Shown here: positions 57,365 to 64,000 of the stretch, one piece after another
How positions within the stretch are numbered: position 1 is the first letter of the stretch
Layout: every line of letters starts with the position of its first letter
Assembly: GCA_965217095.1 (NCBI GenBank)
Contig: OZ244235.1
Span: forward strand, 2,852,001 to 2,916,000
From: CAYNZV01 sp965217095
GTDB taxonomy: Bacteria; Latescibacterota; UBA2968; UBA8231
Length of the DNA: 64,000 bases
Direction: 5' to 3'
Notes under the pieces: model-generated
Seen by the model: the letters and a program-made list of their open reading frames with translations, nothing else
Databases searched by the model: none
What the model was told of the DNA's origin: nothing
Translations under genes and position numbers: made by a program

Positions 57365-57484
57365 AGCACCTATTACCTATATTGTCTGGTGCCCTTTTAC
57401 AAGCCTACTTCCGATACAGGGCACTAGTGCCTCAGAATTAAGAGCCGTCTCGTCCGTTCAGCAATCACCGGAAGGGAAATAATC

Positions 57485-58240
57485 GTGTTCGTTTCAGTCG
57501 CCCCGCGATCGCTGCCCCTTGTGCTCTACCCACCGAAACAGATGTCCGTGCTGCAGATCTCAGTGGACGCCTTTCCGTCGCAGATATTTCGTCTTTGGAT
57601 CTCGGAAAACGTGGGAGCCACCGGAGGTCAAATCTACAACCAGGCACAGGCCGGTCCCCAAGAGTGGATCGCCGAGGATAACGGCAACAGCTTGAGGTCG
57701 CGCCAGGTGGACGGTGAGGCTCTGCAGCTCGATGCAGTTGTGCAGGTCGAAGAGGATCACCTGGTGCTGCGGTATGATCTTTTTAACACAGGTGACCAGG
57801 TCCTCGAAGAGGTTAGGGTCGGTACCTGCTACCAGCTGGCGGAGGCCAGCAACTTCCGCGATCAGGTGGGGGACCGAACCTATGCGTGGGCGGGGGGACG
57901 CCTGGCCAACGTCGCGGCGGAGGGCATTCCGGCTGAGTGTCACGATCACCACGAACCCGAAAAGTCCTCGTTCCTGAAGATGCCCGATCCCGAAAGAGGT
58001 AGGGCGGTAATCGGCGTGGAGGCTACCTCGAGAGGTTCCACGGCGATGGCCTGGGAGACCCACAACGAGTACAGCGGGAACACAGATCCGGCGCTGAACT
58101 GCCTCCATGGTGGGCCGGTAGCGCCCAGGCTGGAACCGGGGGAGAGGAAGTCGCTCCACGGTTGGCTGGGGTGGTCGACCGGCCCGGTCGCCGAACTGTG
58201 CGAGCGTGCACTCGAGGCCGTGAAAGCGGCGGGCACGTGA
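57485..58240 (+). CDS. Conserved hypothetical protein, beta-rich, paralog of the 8647 gene product
   Basis: I do not recognise a named family. The 251-aa protein is beta-rich; TAMAWETHNEYSGNT and CLHGGPVAPRLEPGER align with the protein at 8647-9417. GTG 57485 has a GGAAGGG sequence upstream; ATG 57542 is an alternative. The stop overlaps the GTG start of the sugar isomerase-like gene, so the two are coupled. Shared context with fucosidase and isomerase genes suggests a sugar-related role, not demonstrated. Confidence 0.65.
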   Translation: MFVSVAPRSLPLVLYPPKQMSVLQISVDAFPSQIFRLWISENVGATGGQIYNQAQAGPQEWIAEDNGNSLRSRQVDGEALQLDAVVQVEEDHLVLRYDLFNTGDQVLEEVRVGTCYQLAEASNFRDQVGDRTYAWAGGRLANVAAEGIPAECHDHHEPEKSSFLKMPDPERGRAVIGVEATSRGSTAMAWETHNEYSGNTDPALNCLHGGPVAPRLEPGERKSLHGWLGWSTGPVAELCERALEAVKAAGT

Positions 58241-59100
58241 GCGGTATCCGCATTGGGGTCAACCAGTTCAGCTTTCATCGTTATTACGGAGAGATTCTCA
58301 GGCGCGAGACCGATCCGCAGGAGCGTTGGGATCTGAACGCGTTTCTCGATAAGGTCGAACCCCTCGACCTGGACGCGATCTCGTTGCAGACCATCTACCT
58401 CCAGAAGGCGGAGATCTGCGATCTGCGCGCGGCCAGCGCGGGTTTTCGCGAGACCATCCTCGAGTGGGGCCATCCGGATGGGTTGCAGATGGGAAAGTCC
58501 GAGGCAGCTGAGGCGGACGCGCTGCAATGGATTCGCCGGGCGCAAGAGCTGGAAATGGACCTCATGCGAATTGTGGCCGGTTACCCTTCCTATCGCGGAC
58601 AGGAGCCGGTCGCGGATCAGATTAGACGGCTTACTCCAGTGCTGCAACGACTCTGCGACCGAGCGGCCGAGACGCGGCTCGATCTCGCGCTGGAGAATCA
58701 TGCCGATTTCACACCTTTAGAGTTGAAGCAGCTAATCGAAGCGGTCGGAAGGGAGAACCTCGGCGCTGCCTTCGACACCGGTAACTGTGTTAGGCTTGGG
58801 GTCGAGCTCCTGGGAGGCGCCCGGACTATCGCGCCGTACACGAGCATGGTGCACCTGAAGGACATCGTGCAGCTGCCCGAATCCGTCGGCGATCCTCTTG
58901 CGGTGTGGCCATCGGCGGTCTTCGGCCAGGGGACGACCGATGTGGCTGGGGCCCTCGACATTCTGACTGCCGTTGATTTCGCCGGCCCGGTGTTAGTGGA
59001 GCTGTCGGCACTTTATCCGTTCGGTGGCGACGAAGGTGAGGCGGTGGCCGCATGTGTAGATTGGCTGCGCAGATACGTGGCGACTTATGGCCGAGATTGA
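58237..59100 (+). CDS. Sugar phosphate isomerase/epimerase-like TIM-barrel protein
   Basis: The 287-aa protein fits the xylose-isomerase-like TIM-barrel family: IRIGVNQFSFHRYYGE start, LDLALENHADFTPLEL with the metal-binding Glu and His, LGAAFDTGNCVRLG with Asp, MVHLKDIVQL with His, Lys and Asp, and a final VLVELSALYPFG with Glu. Such proteins isomerise or epimerise sugars or keto-sugars with a divalent metal. GTG 58237 overlaps the upstream stop (GTGA). It probably works with the Gfo/Idh/MocA dehydrogenases. Confidence 0.87.
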   Translation: MSGIRIGVNQFSFHRYYGEILRRETDPQERWDLNAFLDKVEPLDLDAISLQTIYLQKAEICDLRAASAGFRETILEWGHPDGLQMGKSEAAEADALQWIRRAQELEMDLMRIVAGYPSYRGQEPVADQIRRLTPVLQRLCDRAAETRLDLALENHADFTPLELKQLIEAVGRENLGAAFDTGNCVRLGVELLGGARTIAPYTSMVHLKDIVQLPESVGDPLAVWPSAVFGQGTTDVAGALDILTAVDFAGPVLVELSALYPFGGDEGEAVAACVDWLRRYVATYGRD

Positions 59101-59884
59101 TCTCGATTTCACACCGGCCGTTCCGGTGTTCGATGCGAATATGGTTCTTGGGCGACGGCACAACCGTCGCTTTCCGTTCGACACGGCTCCAGAGCTGATC
59201 GGCGAAATGGATCGATTGAACGTCGATCGAGCCCTGGTCTATACCCCGCACGCGGTCAGCTACGATACGCGGGAAGGCAACGACTACTTGCTCCAGTTGA
59301 TCGACGGCGAGTCGAGACTGGTGCCCCAGTTCGTCTGTAATCCGTCGGTGGACGATCTTCAGGATTTCGAGCACTGCTTGCGGTCTCACCGGATTCGCTC
59401 TATTCGCATGCTGCCCGCGGTTCATGGATATCCGTTCCGCGACTGGGTGGTCGGACCATGGCTGGATTGGGCGGCCAGCAACGGCATTCCGGTCTGGTTG
59501 CCGATAAACTTCGGCATTCCCGCAGGTCGCTCGGAGCTCGACGCCAATCAGCTCGACCCCGAAGCGGTCCACGACACGCTGGCGGCGTTCCCCAAGTTGC
59601 AAGCGGTCCTCTGCGAGACCCAGATCCGTCACATCACCTGGGTTCTGCCGCTGATGCGAAGTCTTCCCAACCTGGCGGTGGAGCTCTCGCGTCACGCCAT
59701 CACCGACGGAGTCCAGATGTTCATCTCTGCCGTTGGTGTTGAGCGCATTCTGTTCGGCTCGCGCTTTCCCGATTCGCCGTTGGGCGCCCATCTTTATCAT
59801 CTGTTCAATTGTGGTCTCGAGCCGGAGCCGTTGCGCCTGATATGCAGCGGCAATCTCGAGCGACTGCTGGCACTGGAGACGTAA
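59087..59884 (+). CDS. Amidohydrolase-family TIM-barrel protein lacking the N-terminal HxH motif
   Basis: The 265-aa protein overlaps the isomerase gene by 14 bp and aligns with the amidohydrolase 2 (PF04909-type) protein downstream: FDANMVLGRR stands where DFHNHVGRHG stands in the neighbour, MDRLNVDRALVY matches MDQAGVDRACMF, and VERILFGSRFPDSPLGAH matches EDRVLFGSDMPEQDVRYQ. The HxH metal pair is replaced by ANM, and the late Asp in GSDMP becomes Arg. It is therefore probably a non-metal or inactive partner of the downstream enzyme. Confidence 0.8.
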   Translation: MAEIDLDFTPAVPVFDANMVLGRRHNRRFPFDTAPELIGEMDRLNVDRALVYTPHAVSYDTREGNDYLLQLIDGESRLVPQFVCNPSVDDLQDFEHCLRSHRIRSIRMLPAVHGYPFRDWVVGPWLDWAASNGIPVWLPINFGIPAGRSELDANQLDPEAVHDTLAAFPKLQAVLCETQIRHITWVLPLMRSLPNLAVELSRHAITDGVQMFISAVGVERILFGSRFPDSPLGAHLYHLFNCGLEPEPLRLICSGNLERLLALET

Positions 59885-59887
59885 TCG

Positions 59888-60631
59888 ATGCAGACGCCGG
59901 TTATCGACTTCCACAATCATGTGGGGCGCCACGGTCGGTTGTTCATGGACGACGATCCGGAGCGCTTTGTCGGGTTTATGGATCAGGCGGGGGTCGATCG
60001 GGCATGTATGTTCAATGTCTGGTACGGAGACGCCCGCCACGGCAACGACATGACGGCAAGGTTCGTTGCCACCTATCCAGACCGTTTTGTCGGTGCATGC
60101 TTCGTCAATCCCCATTACCCGGAAGAGATCGTCCCCGAACTGGACCGTTGTTTCATAGATCTTGGCATGAAGTACATCAAGCTGTATCCTGCCTATCTCG
60201 GTCGTCCTATCGATGACCCGGCGTACGATACCGTGTTCGAGTGGGCCGATCCCCGCGGCATGGTGATCATGAGCCACCACGATCGTTGGCCGGAACCTCG
60301 ACGTTACATCGGCTTGTCACAGCGATATCCAAACATCAAATGGGTCGTCGCCCACGGAGGCAACGGTCCGTTCGGCCAGGAAGAGGCCGTGGCCGCCTCC
60401 CAGGCGTCTTCCAACATCTACCTGGAGACTTCCACTTCGTTCGGCGACGGGCGCACGATCGAGTTCCTGGTGAATGGGGCGGGAGAAGACCGCGTGCTCT
60501 TCGGTTCGGACATGCCCGAGCAAGACGTTCGTTACCAGCTAGGCAGGGTGATCACGGCAGAGATCTCGGAGGAGGCGAAACGAAAAGTGCTTGGATTGAA
60601 CGCGATGCGACTGCTTAACCTGGGAGATTGA
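59888..60631 (+). CDS. Amidohydrolase-family (PF04909-type) metal-dependent hydrolase
   Basis: The 247-aa protein has IDFHNHVGRHG with the HxH metal pair, GMKYIKLYPAYLG, VIMSHHDRWPE with a further metal His, VVAHGGNG with another His, and VLFGSDMP with the catalytic Asp, all in the usual order. Family members hydrolyse lactones or decarboxylate sugar-derived acids. It starts 3 bp after the preceding paralog, so the two are co-translated, perhaps as a heterodimer. An IS1380 element begins 3 bp after its stop and could block expression of anything downstream. Confidence 0.88.
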   Translation: MQTPVIDFHNHVGRHGRLFMDDDPERFVGFMDQAGVDRACMFNVWYGDARHGNDMTARFVATYPDRFVGACFVNPHYPEEIVPELDRCFIDLGMKYIKLYPAYLGRPIDDPAYDTVFEWADPRGMVIMSHHDRWPEPRRYIGLSQRYPNIKWVVAHGGNGPFGQEEAVAASQASSNIYLETSTSFGDGRTIEFLVNGAGEDRVLFGSDMPEQDVRYQLGRVITAEISEEAKRKVLGLNAMRLLNLGD

Positions 60632-60633
60632 GT

Positions 60634-62274
60634 TAGCCTGAATTATTCATAAAAATGCGGTGAGCCTCTGTACAACTGGTTGTTTTGCCCTACGTTAGGG
60701 TTACCCACAAACAACAACCAATCAAGAGGGCCACCGCAGATGGAAACTTCGCAGATCGCGCTATCGTTTGCAAACATCTCGGGCAAAAAGATCGAAGCTG
60801 ATTTTGACGGTGGCATGACCACCAGTGATGGGGGCGCCCTGCTTCTGCGACAAGCGGAAGCCCGCACCGGGATCGTCGACCGAATCGTGGCGGCGATGTC
60901 GGATCGTCGACATCAAAGCTATATCGACCATACGTATACTGACCTCATCCGGCAGCGCGTATTCCAGATCGCCTGTGGCTACGAGGACGCCAATGACAGT
61001 GACGACCTGCGTTGCGATCCGGGTCTGAAAACCGCGTGCGACCGTCTGCCTCTGACGGGAGACGATTTGGCCAGTCAACCAACCATGTCTCGTTTGGAAA
61101 ACAGTGTCAGCCGCTCGGATCTGTATCGCATCGGGCTCGCTTTGCTGGAAATATTCATCGAGTCTTACGACCAGCCGCCCAAGAAGCTCACCATCGACAT
61201 CGACGACACGGACGATCCGGCACACGGCGCCCAGCAACTCACGTTGTTCCATGCCTACTATGACGAGTATTGCTACCTTCCGGTCCATCTCTACGAAGGG
61301 GAGTCGGGCAAATTGATCACGACGCTGCTGCGACCCGGTCGTAGAATGCGAGGCCGAGAGGCGGTAGCCATCCTCAAACGCGTGTTGGATCATTTGATCA
61401 TGGTGTGGCCGAAGACGAAGATCACCTTACGAGGCGACTCACACTTCAGCACCCCTGAGGTGCACGACCTGTGCGACGGATACGGTATTGATTTCATTCT
61501 GGGACAGGCGATCAACAACAAGCTCAAGGCACTCGGCGAACCGCTGATGGAGCTGGTGGCGGCGCTGGCCGAGCAGAGCGATGAACCGGTGCGGCTTTTT
61601 GACCGCTTCGAGTATCAGGCCAAGAGCTGGCCCCGACCGCGCCAGATTATCTACAAGGCCGAGATCACACAAGGCAAAGCCAACCCGCGCTTCGTGGTGA
61701 CCAATATCCGCAACCGCACTCCCGAGTTTCTGTATGAGGAGATCTACTGCGCTCGTGGGCGGTCGGAAGGCTTCATCAAGAATCACAAGACCTACCTGCA
61801 GTCCGACCGCACCTCCTGCCACCGCTTCTCGGCCAACCAATTTCGCCTCTTCCTGCACAGCGCGGCCTACGTGCTGCTGCACACGATCCAACAGATTGGC
61901 ATGCGCGGCACCCAATGGACGACGTCCAACTTTAACACGATCCAACTCCGGGTGCTCAAAATCGGCGCCCGCGTGCGGGAGCAAGCCACCAAGGTCCGTT
62001 TTCACTTTCCGACGTCATACCCGCTCAAGGATCTGATGCGCACCGTCGTCCTCAACCTCGACACCTCATGATGCTTTGCGATGTCCCACTACATCCACGC
62101 ACACGATCCACCAAGGGACCCGACTGTCCCAATGACATCCAAAAGAGGCTCAGATCTCCCAGACAACACCTCGACGACCGACAGCACTCGATCAACCCGC
62201 TACCAAAACGTCCAGCCATTGACCAGCGCACCGAATTCGTTCGCTTGGTGCGGATTCATGAATTATTCAGGCTA
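60634..62274 (+). mobile_element. IS1380-family insertion sequence
   Basis: Inverted ends TAGCCTGAATTATTCAT (60634-60650) and its near-complement at 62258-62274 match at 16 of 17 positions. The element is 1641 bp with one full transposase. The family normally makes a 4-5-bp target duplication; here only AGT is shared by both flanks, so the exact target repeat is unclear or eroded. Confidence 0.88.
60740..62071 (+). CDS. IS1380-family transposase
   Basis: The 443-aa protein has the IS1380 DDE pattern: DFDGGMTTSDGGALLLRQ near the start, LTIDIDDTDDPAHG (first Asp), ITLRGDSHFSTPEVH (second Asp) and YCARGRSEGFIKNHK (Glu), then FRLFLHSAAYVLLH. Length is normal. ATG 60740 follows the non-coding left end; the frame is open back to 60680 without homology. 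The gene is intact, so the element may still be active. Confidence 0.94.
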   Translation: METSQIALSFANISGKKIEADFDGGMTTSDGGALLLRQAEARTGIVDRIVAAMSDRRHQSYIDHTYTDLIRQRVFQIACGYEDANDSDDLRCDPGLKTACDRLPLTGDDLASQPTMSRLENSVSRSDLYRIGLALLEIFIESYDQPPKKLTIDIDDTDDPAHGAQQLTLFHAYYDEYCYLPVHLYEGESGKLITTLLRPGRRMRGREAVAILKRVLDHLIMVWPKTKITLRGDSHFSTPEVHDLCDGYGIDFILGQAINNKLKALGEPLMELVAALAEQSDEPVRLFDRFEYQAKSWPRPRQIIYKAEITQGKANPRFVVTNIRNRTPEFLYEEIYCARGRSEGFIKNHKTYLQSDRTSCHRFSANQFRLFLHSAAYVLLHTIQQIGMRGTQWTTSNFNTIQLRVLKIGARVREQATKVRFHFPTSYPLKDLMRTVVLNLDTS

Positions 62275-62401
62275 AGTCGAAGGTTTTGCAGGGATTTGTA
62301 AATTTCGCGAATTCTCATCAGAGTTTTATACGACCTATATGGGTCAAGGAATGGTTGTTGTCTCCAGCGGAGGAGTGCGGCGAACGAAGATTTTCGAAGC
62401 A

Positions 62402-63592
62402 ATGGTGAATTCTCTTCTGCGGTTTTGTTTCTGCGTCGTGGCGCTGAGCTTGGCGGGATGTTCCGGCGATAAGGGCATGTCCGCCAACGGAGGCGCGGAG
62501 GCGCCGGTCTCGCTCTGTTCCGCTAACCCCGGCTCCATTTGCACCTGGGCCGGCACCGGAAGTCCGGGCTGGGAAGGCGACAGCCAGCCTCTGCTGCTGT
62601 CCAAATTCTACTGGCCGGTGGATGTCACGGTGACTCCCACAGGGGACACCTACGTGCTGGACTGGAACAACCACCGCGTGCGCAAGGTAATGGCCGACGA
62701 GACGCTGCTAACTGTCATCGGATCCGATTTCGTAGGCGACGGCCCCTACGACGAATCGGATCAAGTGGCTCCGGGCGCGTTGGGAACAACCGTGTTATTG
62801 AATCACCCGACCCAGCTGCTGCCGCTGCCCGACGGCACGCTGCTGCTTACGGCCTGGCATAATCACAAGCTGCGCACCTTCGATCCGGCGACCGGTTTGG
62901 TGATGGTTATCTGCGGGGCCGGTGCCGGATTCGAGGGGGACGGCGGTAAGGCGCGGGAGGCGCTCCTGAGCCAACCCAGCCAGACGGTTCTCGGTCCTGA
63001 CGGGGGGCTCTACATCCTCGACCAGCGAAATCAGCGGATCCGCAGAATTGCGGTTGACGGCACCATCTCCACCGTTGTGGGTACTGGCGAACCCGGTTTT
63101 TCCGGAGACGGAAGCCCGCCCCTGCAAGCACAATTGCAGCTTCCCGCGGGGAGCAACCCCCAGCCCGCGGGGTCGCTGGCGTTTGGACCTGCTGGCAGGC
63201 TCTACATCTCCGACAGCCTCAACAACCGCATCCGCGTCGTAGATTTCGACGGCGACCGCATCGACACCTTTGCGGGAACGGGTGAACGAGGGTTTTCCGG
63301 AGACGGCGGATCGGCGTTGTCCGCCGCGTTCGACAATCCCCGCGATCTGCTGTTCACTCGCGACGGCCGGCTTCTGATAGCCGACGAGCTCAATCACCGC
63401 ATTCGTGCCATCGATCTCGACACCGGGATCATTACCACCGTCGCGGGTAACGGAGTGGCCGGATTTTCGGGGGACGGACGACCCGCCGTCTCAGCATCTC
63501 TCAACCGGCCGGCCGGCATCGCGGAGGACGCCATGGGACGTCTGATCATTGCCGATACCTACAACCATCGCGTACGCCGAGTGAATCCATAG
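62402..63592 (+). CDS. NHL-repeat lipoprotein
   Basis: The 396-aa protein starts LLRFCFCVVALSLAGCSGD with a good lipobox (LAGC), so it is probably anchored in a membrane facing the periplasm or outside. The rest is about six NHL repeats: YVLDWNNHRVRKVMAD, LYILDQRNQRIRRI, LYISDSLNNRIRVVDFD, LLIADELNHRIRAID, LIIADTYNHRVRRVNP, forming a closed six-bladed propeller. AGTGEPGFSGDG-type linkers recur three times. The longer frame to 62339 starts too early for a signal peptide. Confidence 0.88.
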   Translation: MVNSLLRFCFCVVALSLAGCSGDKGMSANGGAEAPVSLCSANPGSICTWAGTGSPGWEGDSQPLLLSKFYWPVDVTVTPTGDTYVLDWNNHRVRKVMADETLLTVIGSDFVGDGPYDESDQVAPGALGTTVLLNHPTQLLPLPDGTLLLTAWHNHKLRTFDPATGLVMVICGAGAGFEGDGGKAREALLSQPSQTVLGPDGGLYILDQRNQRIRRIAVDGTISTVVGTGEPGFSGDGSPPLQAQLQLPAGSNPQPAGSLAFGPAGRLYISDSLNNRIRVVDFDGDRIDTFAGTGERGFSGDGGSALSAAFDNPRDLLFTRDGRLLIADELNHRIRAIDLDTGIITTVAGNGVAGFSGDGRPAVSASLNRPAGIAEDAMGRLIIADTYNHRVRRVNP

Positions 63593-63600
63593 GAGCACCC

Positions 63601-64000
63601 ATGCCGCGTTTCAAAACACATATAATTCGAGGAATCGCCGTCGCGGCGCTGGCCGGCTTCGCAGGCACAGGCTGTGACAGCTCACCGTCCGGCCCCGCGG
63701 ACGGCGGTGCGCCGTACTCCGAGATCCGCACCCTCGTGGGGACCGGCATCTCCGGACTGGGGCCTGAGGGCCTGGCACCTGAGATGACGGAATTGTATCT
63801 GCCTCAGGATGTGACCTATGGGCCGGACAACCGGCTCTACATCCTCGATTGGAACAATCACCGGGTTCGCGTCGTAGATGGTGGGGTCGTGCGCACCCTG
63901 ATCGGCACGGGCGAGCTGGGGGATGCCCTGGAGGGCGTGGCACTGCAGGTCGGGCTGAACCACCCGACGAACATCTCGTTCGACCCGAGGGGCCGGTTGA
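63601..64000 (+). CDS. NHL-repeat lipoprotein, 3' end outside window
   Basis: An AGGAG site precedes ATG 63601, 8 bp after the preceding stop. The visible 133 residues begin with a basic stretch, a hydrophobic run (GIAVAALAGFAGTG) and Cys25, a probable lipoprotein signal, then NHL-type text (LYILDWNNHRVRVVDGG, LVGTGISG, LIGTGELG) matching the preceding gene. The two are tandem paralogs in an operon. The frame is open at the window end. Confidence 0.85.
   Translation, partial: MPRFKTHIIRGIAVAALAGFAGTGCDSSPSGPADGGAPYSEIRTLVGTGISGLGPEGLAPEMTELYLPQDVTYGPDNRLYILDWNNHRVRVVDGGVVRTLIGTGELGDALEGVALQVGLNHPTNISFDPRGRL

Noticed and set aside
58826..60280. A 484-aa minus-strand open frame across the isomerase and amidohydrolase genes
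   Set aside because: It covers three real plus-strand genes and has no recognisable domains.
60630..62278. A perfect target duplication for the IS1380 element
   Set aside because: Only three bases (AGT) are shared by the flanks at the predicted ends, too few to call.
1..64000. CRISPR arrays, tRNA or rRNA genes, prophage structural genes
   Set aside because: No regularly spaced repeats, cloverleaf-like segments, rRNA-like sequence or phage morphogenesis genes were seen on reading the window.

Overview
The window is GC-rich bacterial DNA, dense with genes for breaking down complex carbohydrates. It holds many Gfo/Idh/MocA dehydrogenases, phytanoyl-CoA dioxygenase (PhyH) family proteins, DUF6785-type membrane proteins, Asp-box and five-bladed-propeller glycosidase-like proteins, a GH29 fucosidase and lipoproteins with NHL or FG-GAP repeats. 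This mix is typical of genomes from uncultured groups such as Latescibacterota, Poribacteria and Planctomycetota-like lineages. The sequence alone does not settle the lineage, and no rRNA, tRNA or CRISPR array was recognised.

Region 1 (1-26.4 kb) is intact catabolic DNA. A plus-strand run (1-7.5 kb) encodes a beta-helix protein, two propeller proteins, an HpcH/HpaI aldolase, a sialidase-like protein and a DapA-family lyase. It is followed by four Gfo/Idh/MocA proteins, a second propeller of the first type, a large outer-membrane-type protein, an FG-GAP/UnbV lipoprotein, a PhyH protein, a GH63-like glycosidase and two divergent paralogous DUF6785-type membrane proteins.

Region 2 (26.4-34.6 kb) is a plus-strand operon: membrane protein, TIM-barrel protein 1, TIM-barrel protein 2, propeller. 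The first TIM-barrel gene is split by a 3.3-kb IS1595-family transposon whose ends can be mapped exactly (imperfect 23-bp inverted ends, 8-bp target duplication CTCATGAA). The transposon carries a DNA methyltransferase-HNH fusion, a 77-aa protein and a small membrane protein.

Region 3 (34.57-48.74 kb) is a 14-kb island of debris, visibly richer in A+T in its left half. It contains an IS256 remnant, a pair of small coiled-coil/beta-barrel exported proteins, a broken metallophosphoesterase, a frameshifted propeller exo-protein, an Ig-like remnant, two copies of an IS91-type 3' end, an IS110 fragment, a truncated group II intron, a DUF1016 fragment, an intact IS66 element with perfect 8-bp target duplication, a decayed IS91 transposase, and three glycosyltransferase genes of which only one is whole. 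A short copy of the 3' end of a sialidase gene sits at the left edge, matching the sialidase 3' end at the right edge.

Region 4 (48.7-64 kb) returns to intact catabolic genes: sialidase-like protein, DUF1080 protein, mutarotase-like/ThuA-like protein, PhyH protein, SDR epimerase, small ABM-like protein, frameshifted TfoX-like gene, GH29 fucosidase, sugar isomerase-like protein, two amidohydrolases (one without the usual HxH metal motif), an IS1380 element and two NHL-repeat lipoproteins, the last cut by the window end.

Together the intact genes suggest extracellular or periplasmic cleavage of a fucose- or uronate-containing glycan, uptake or sensing through the DUF6785-type membrane proteins, then oxidation, isomerisation and aldol cleavage of the released sugars. 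The specific substrate is inferred, not shown.
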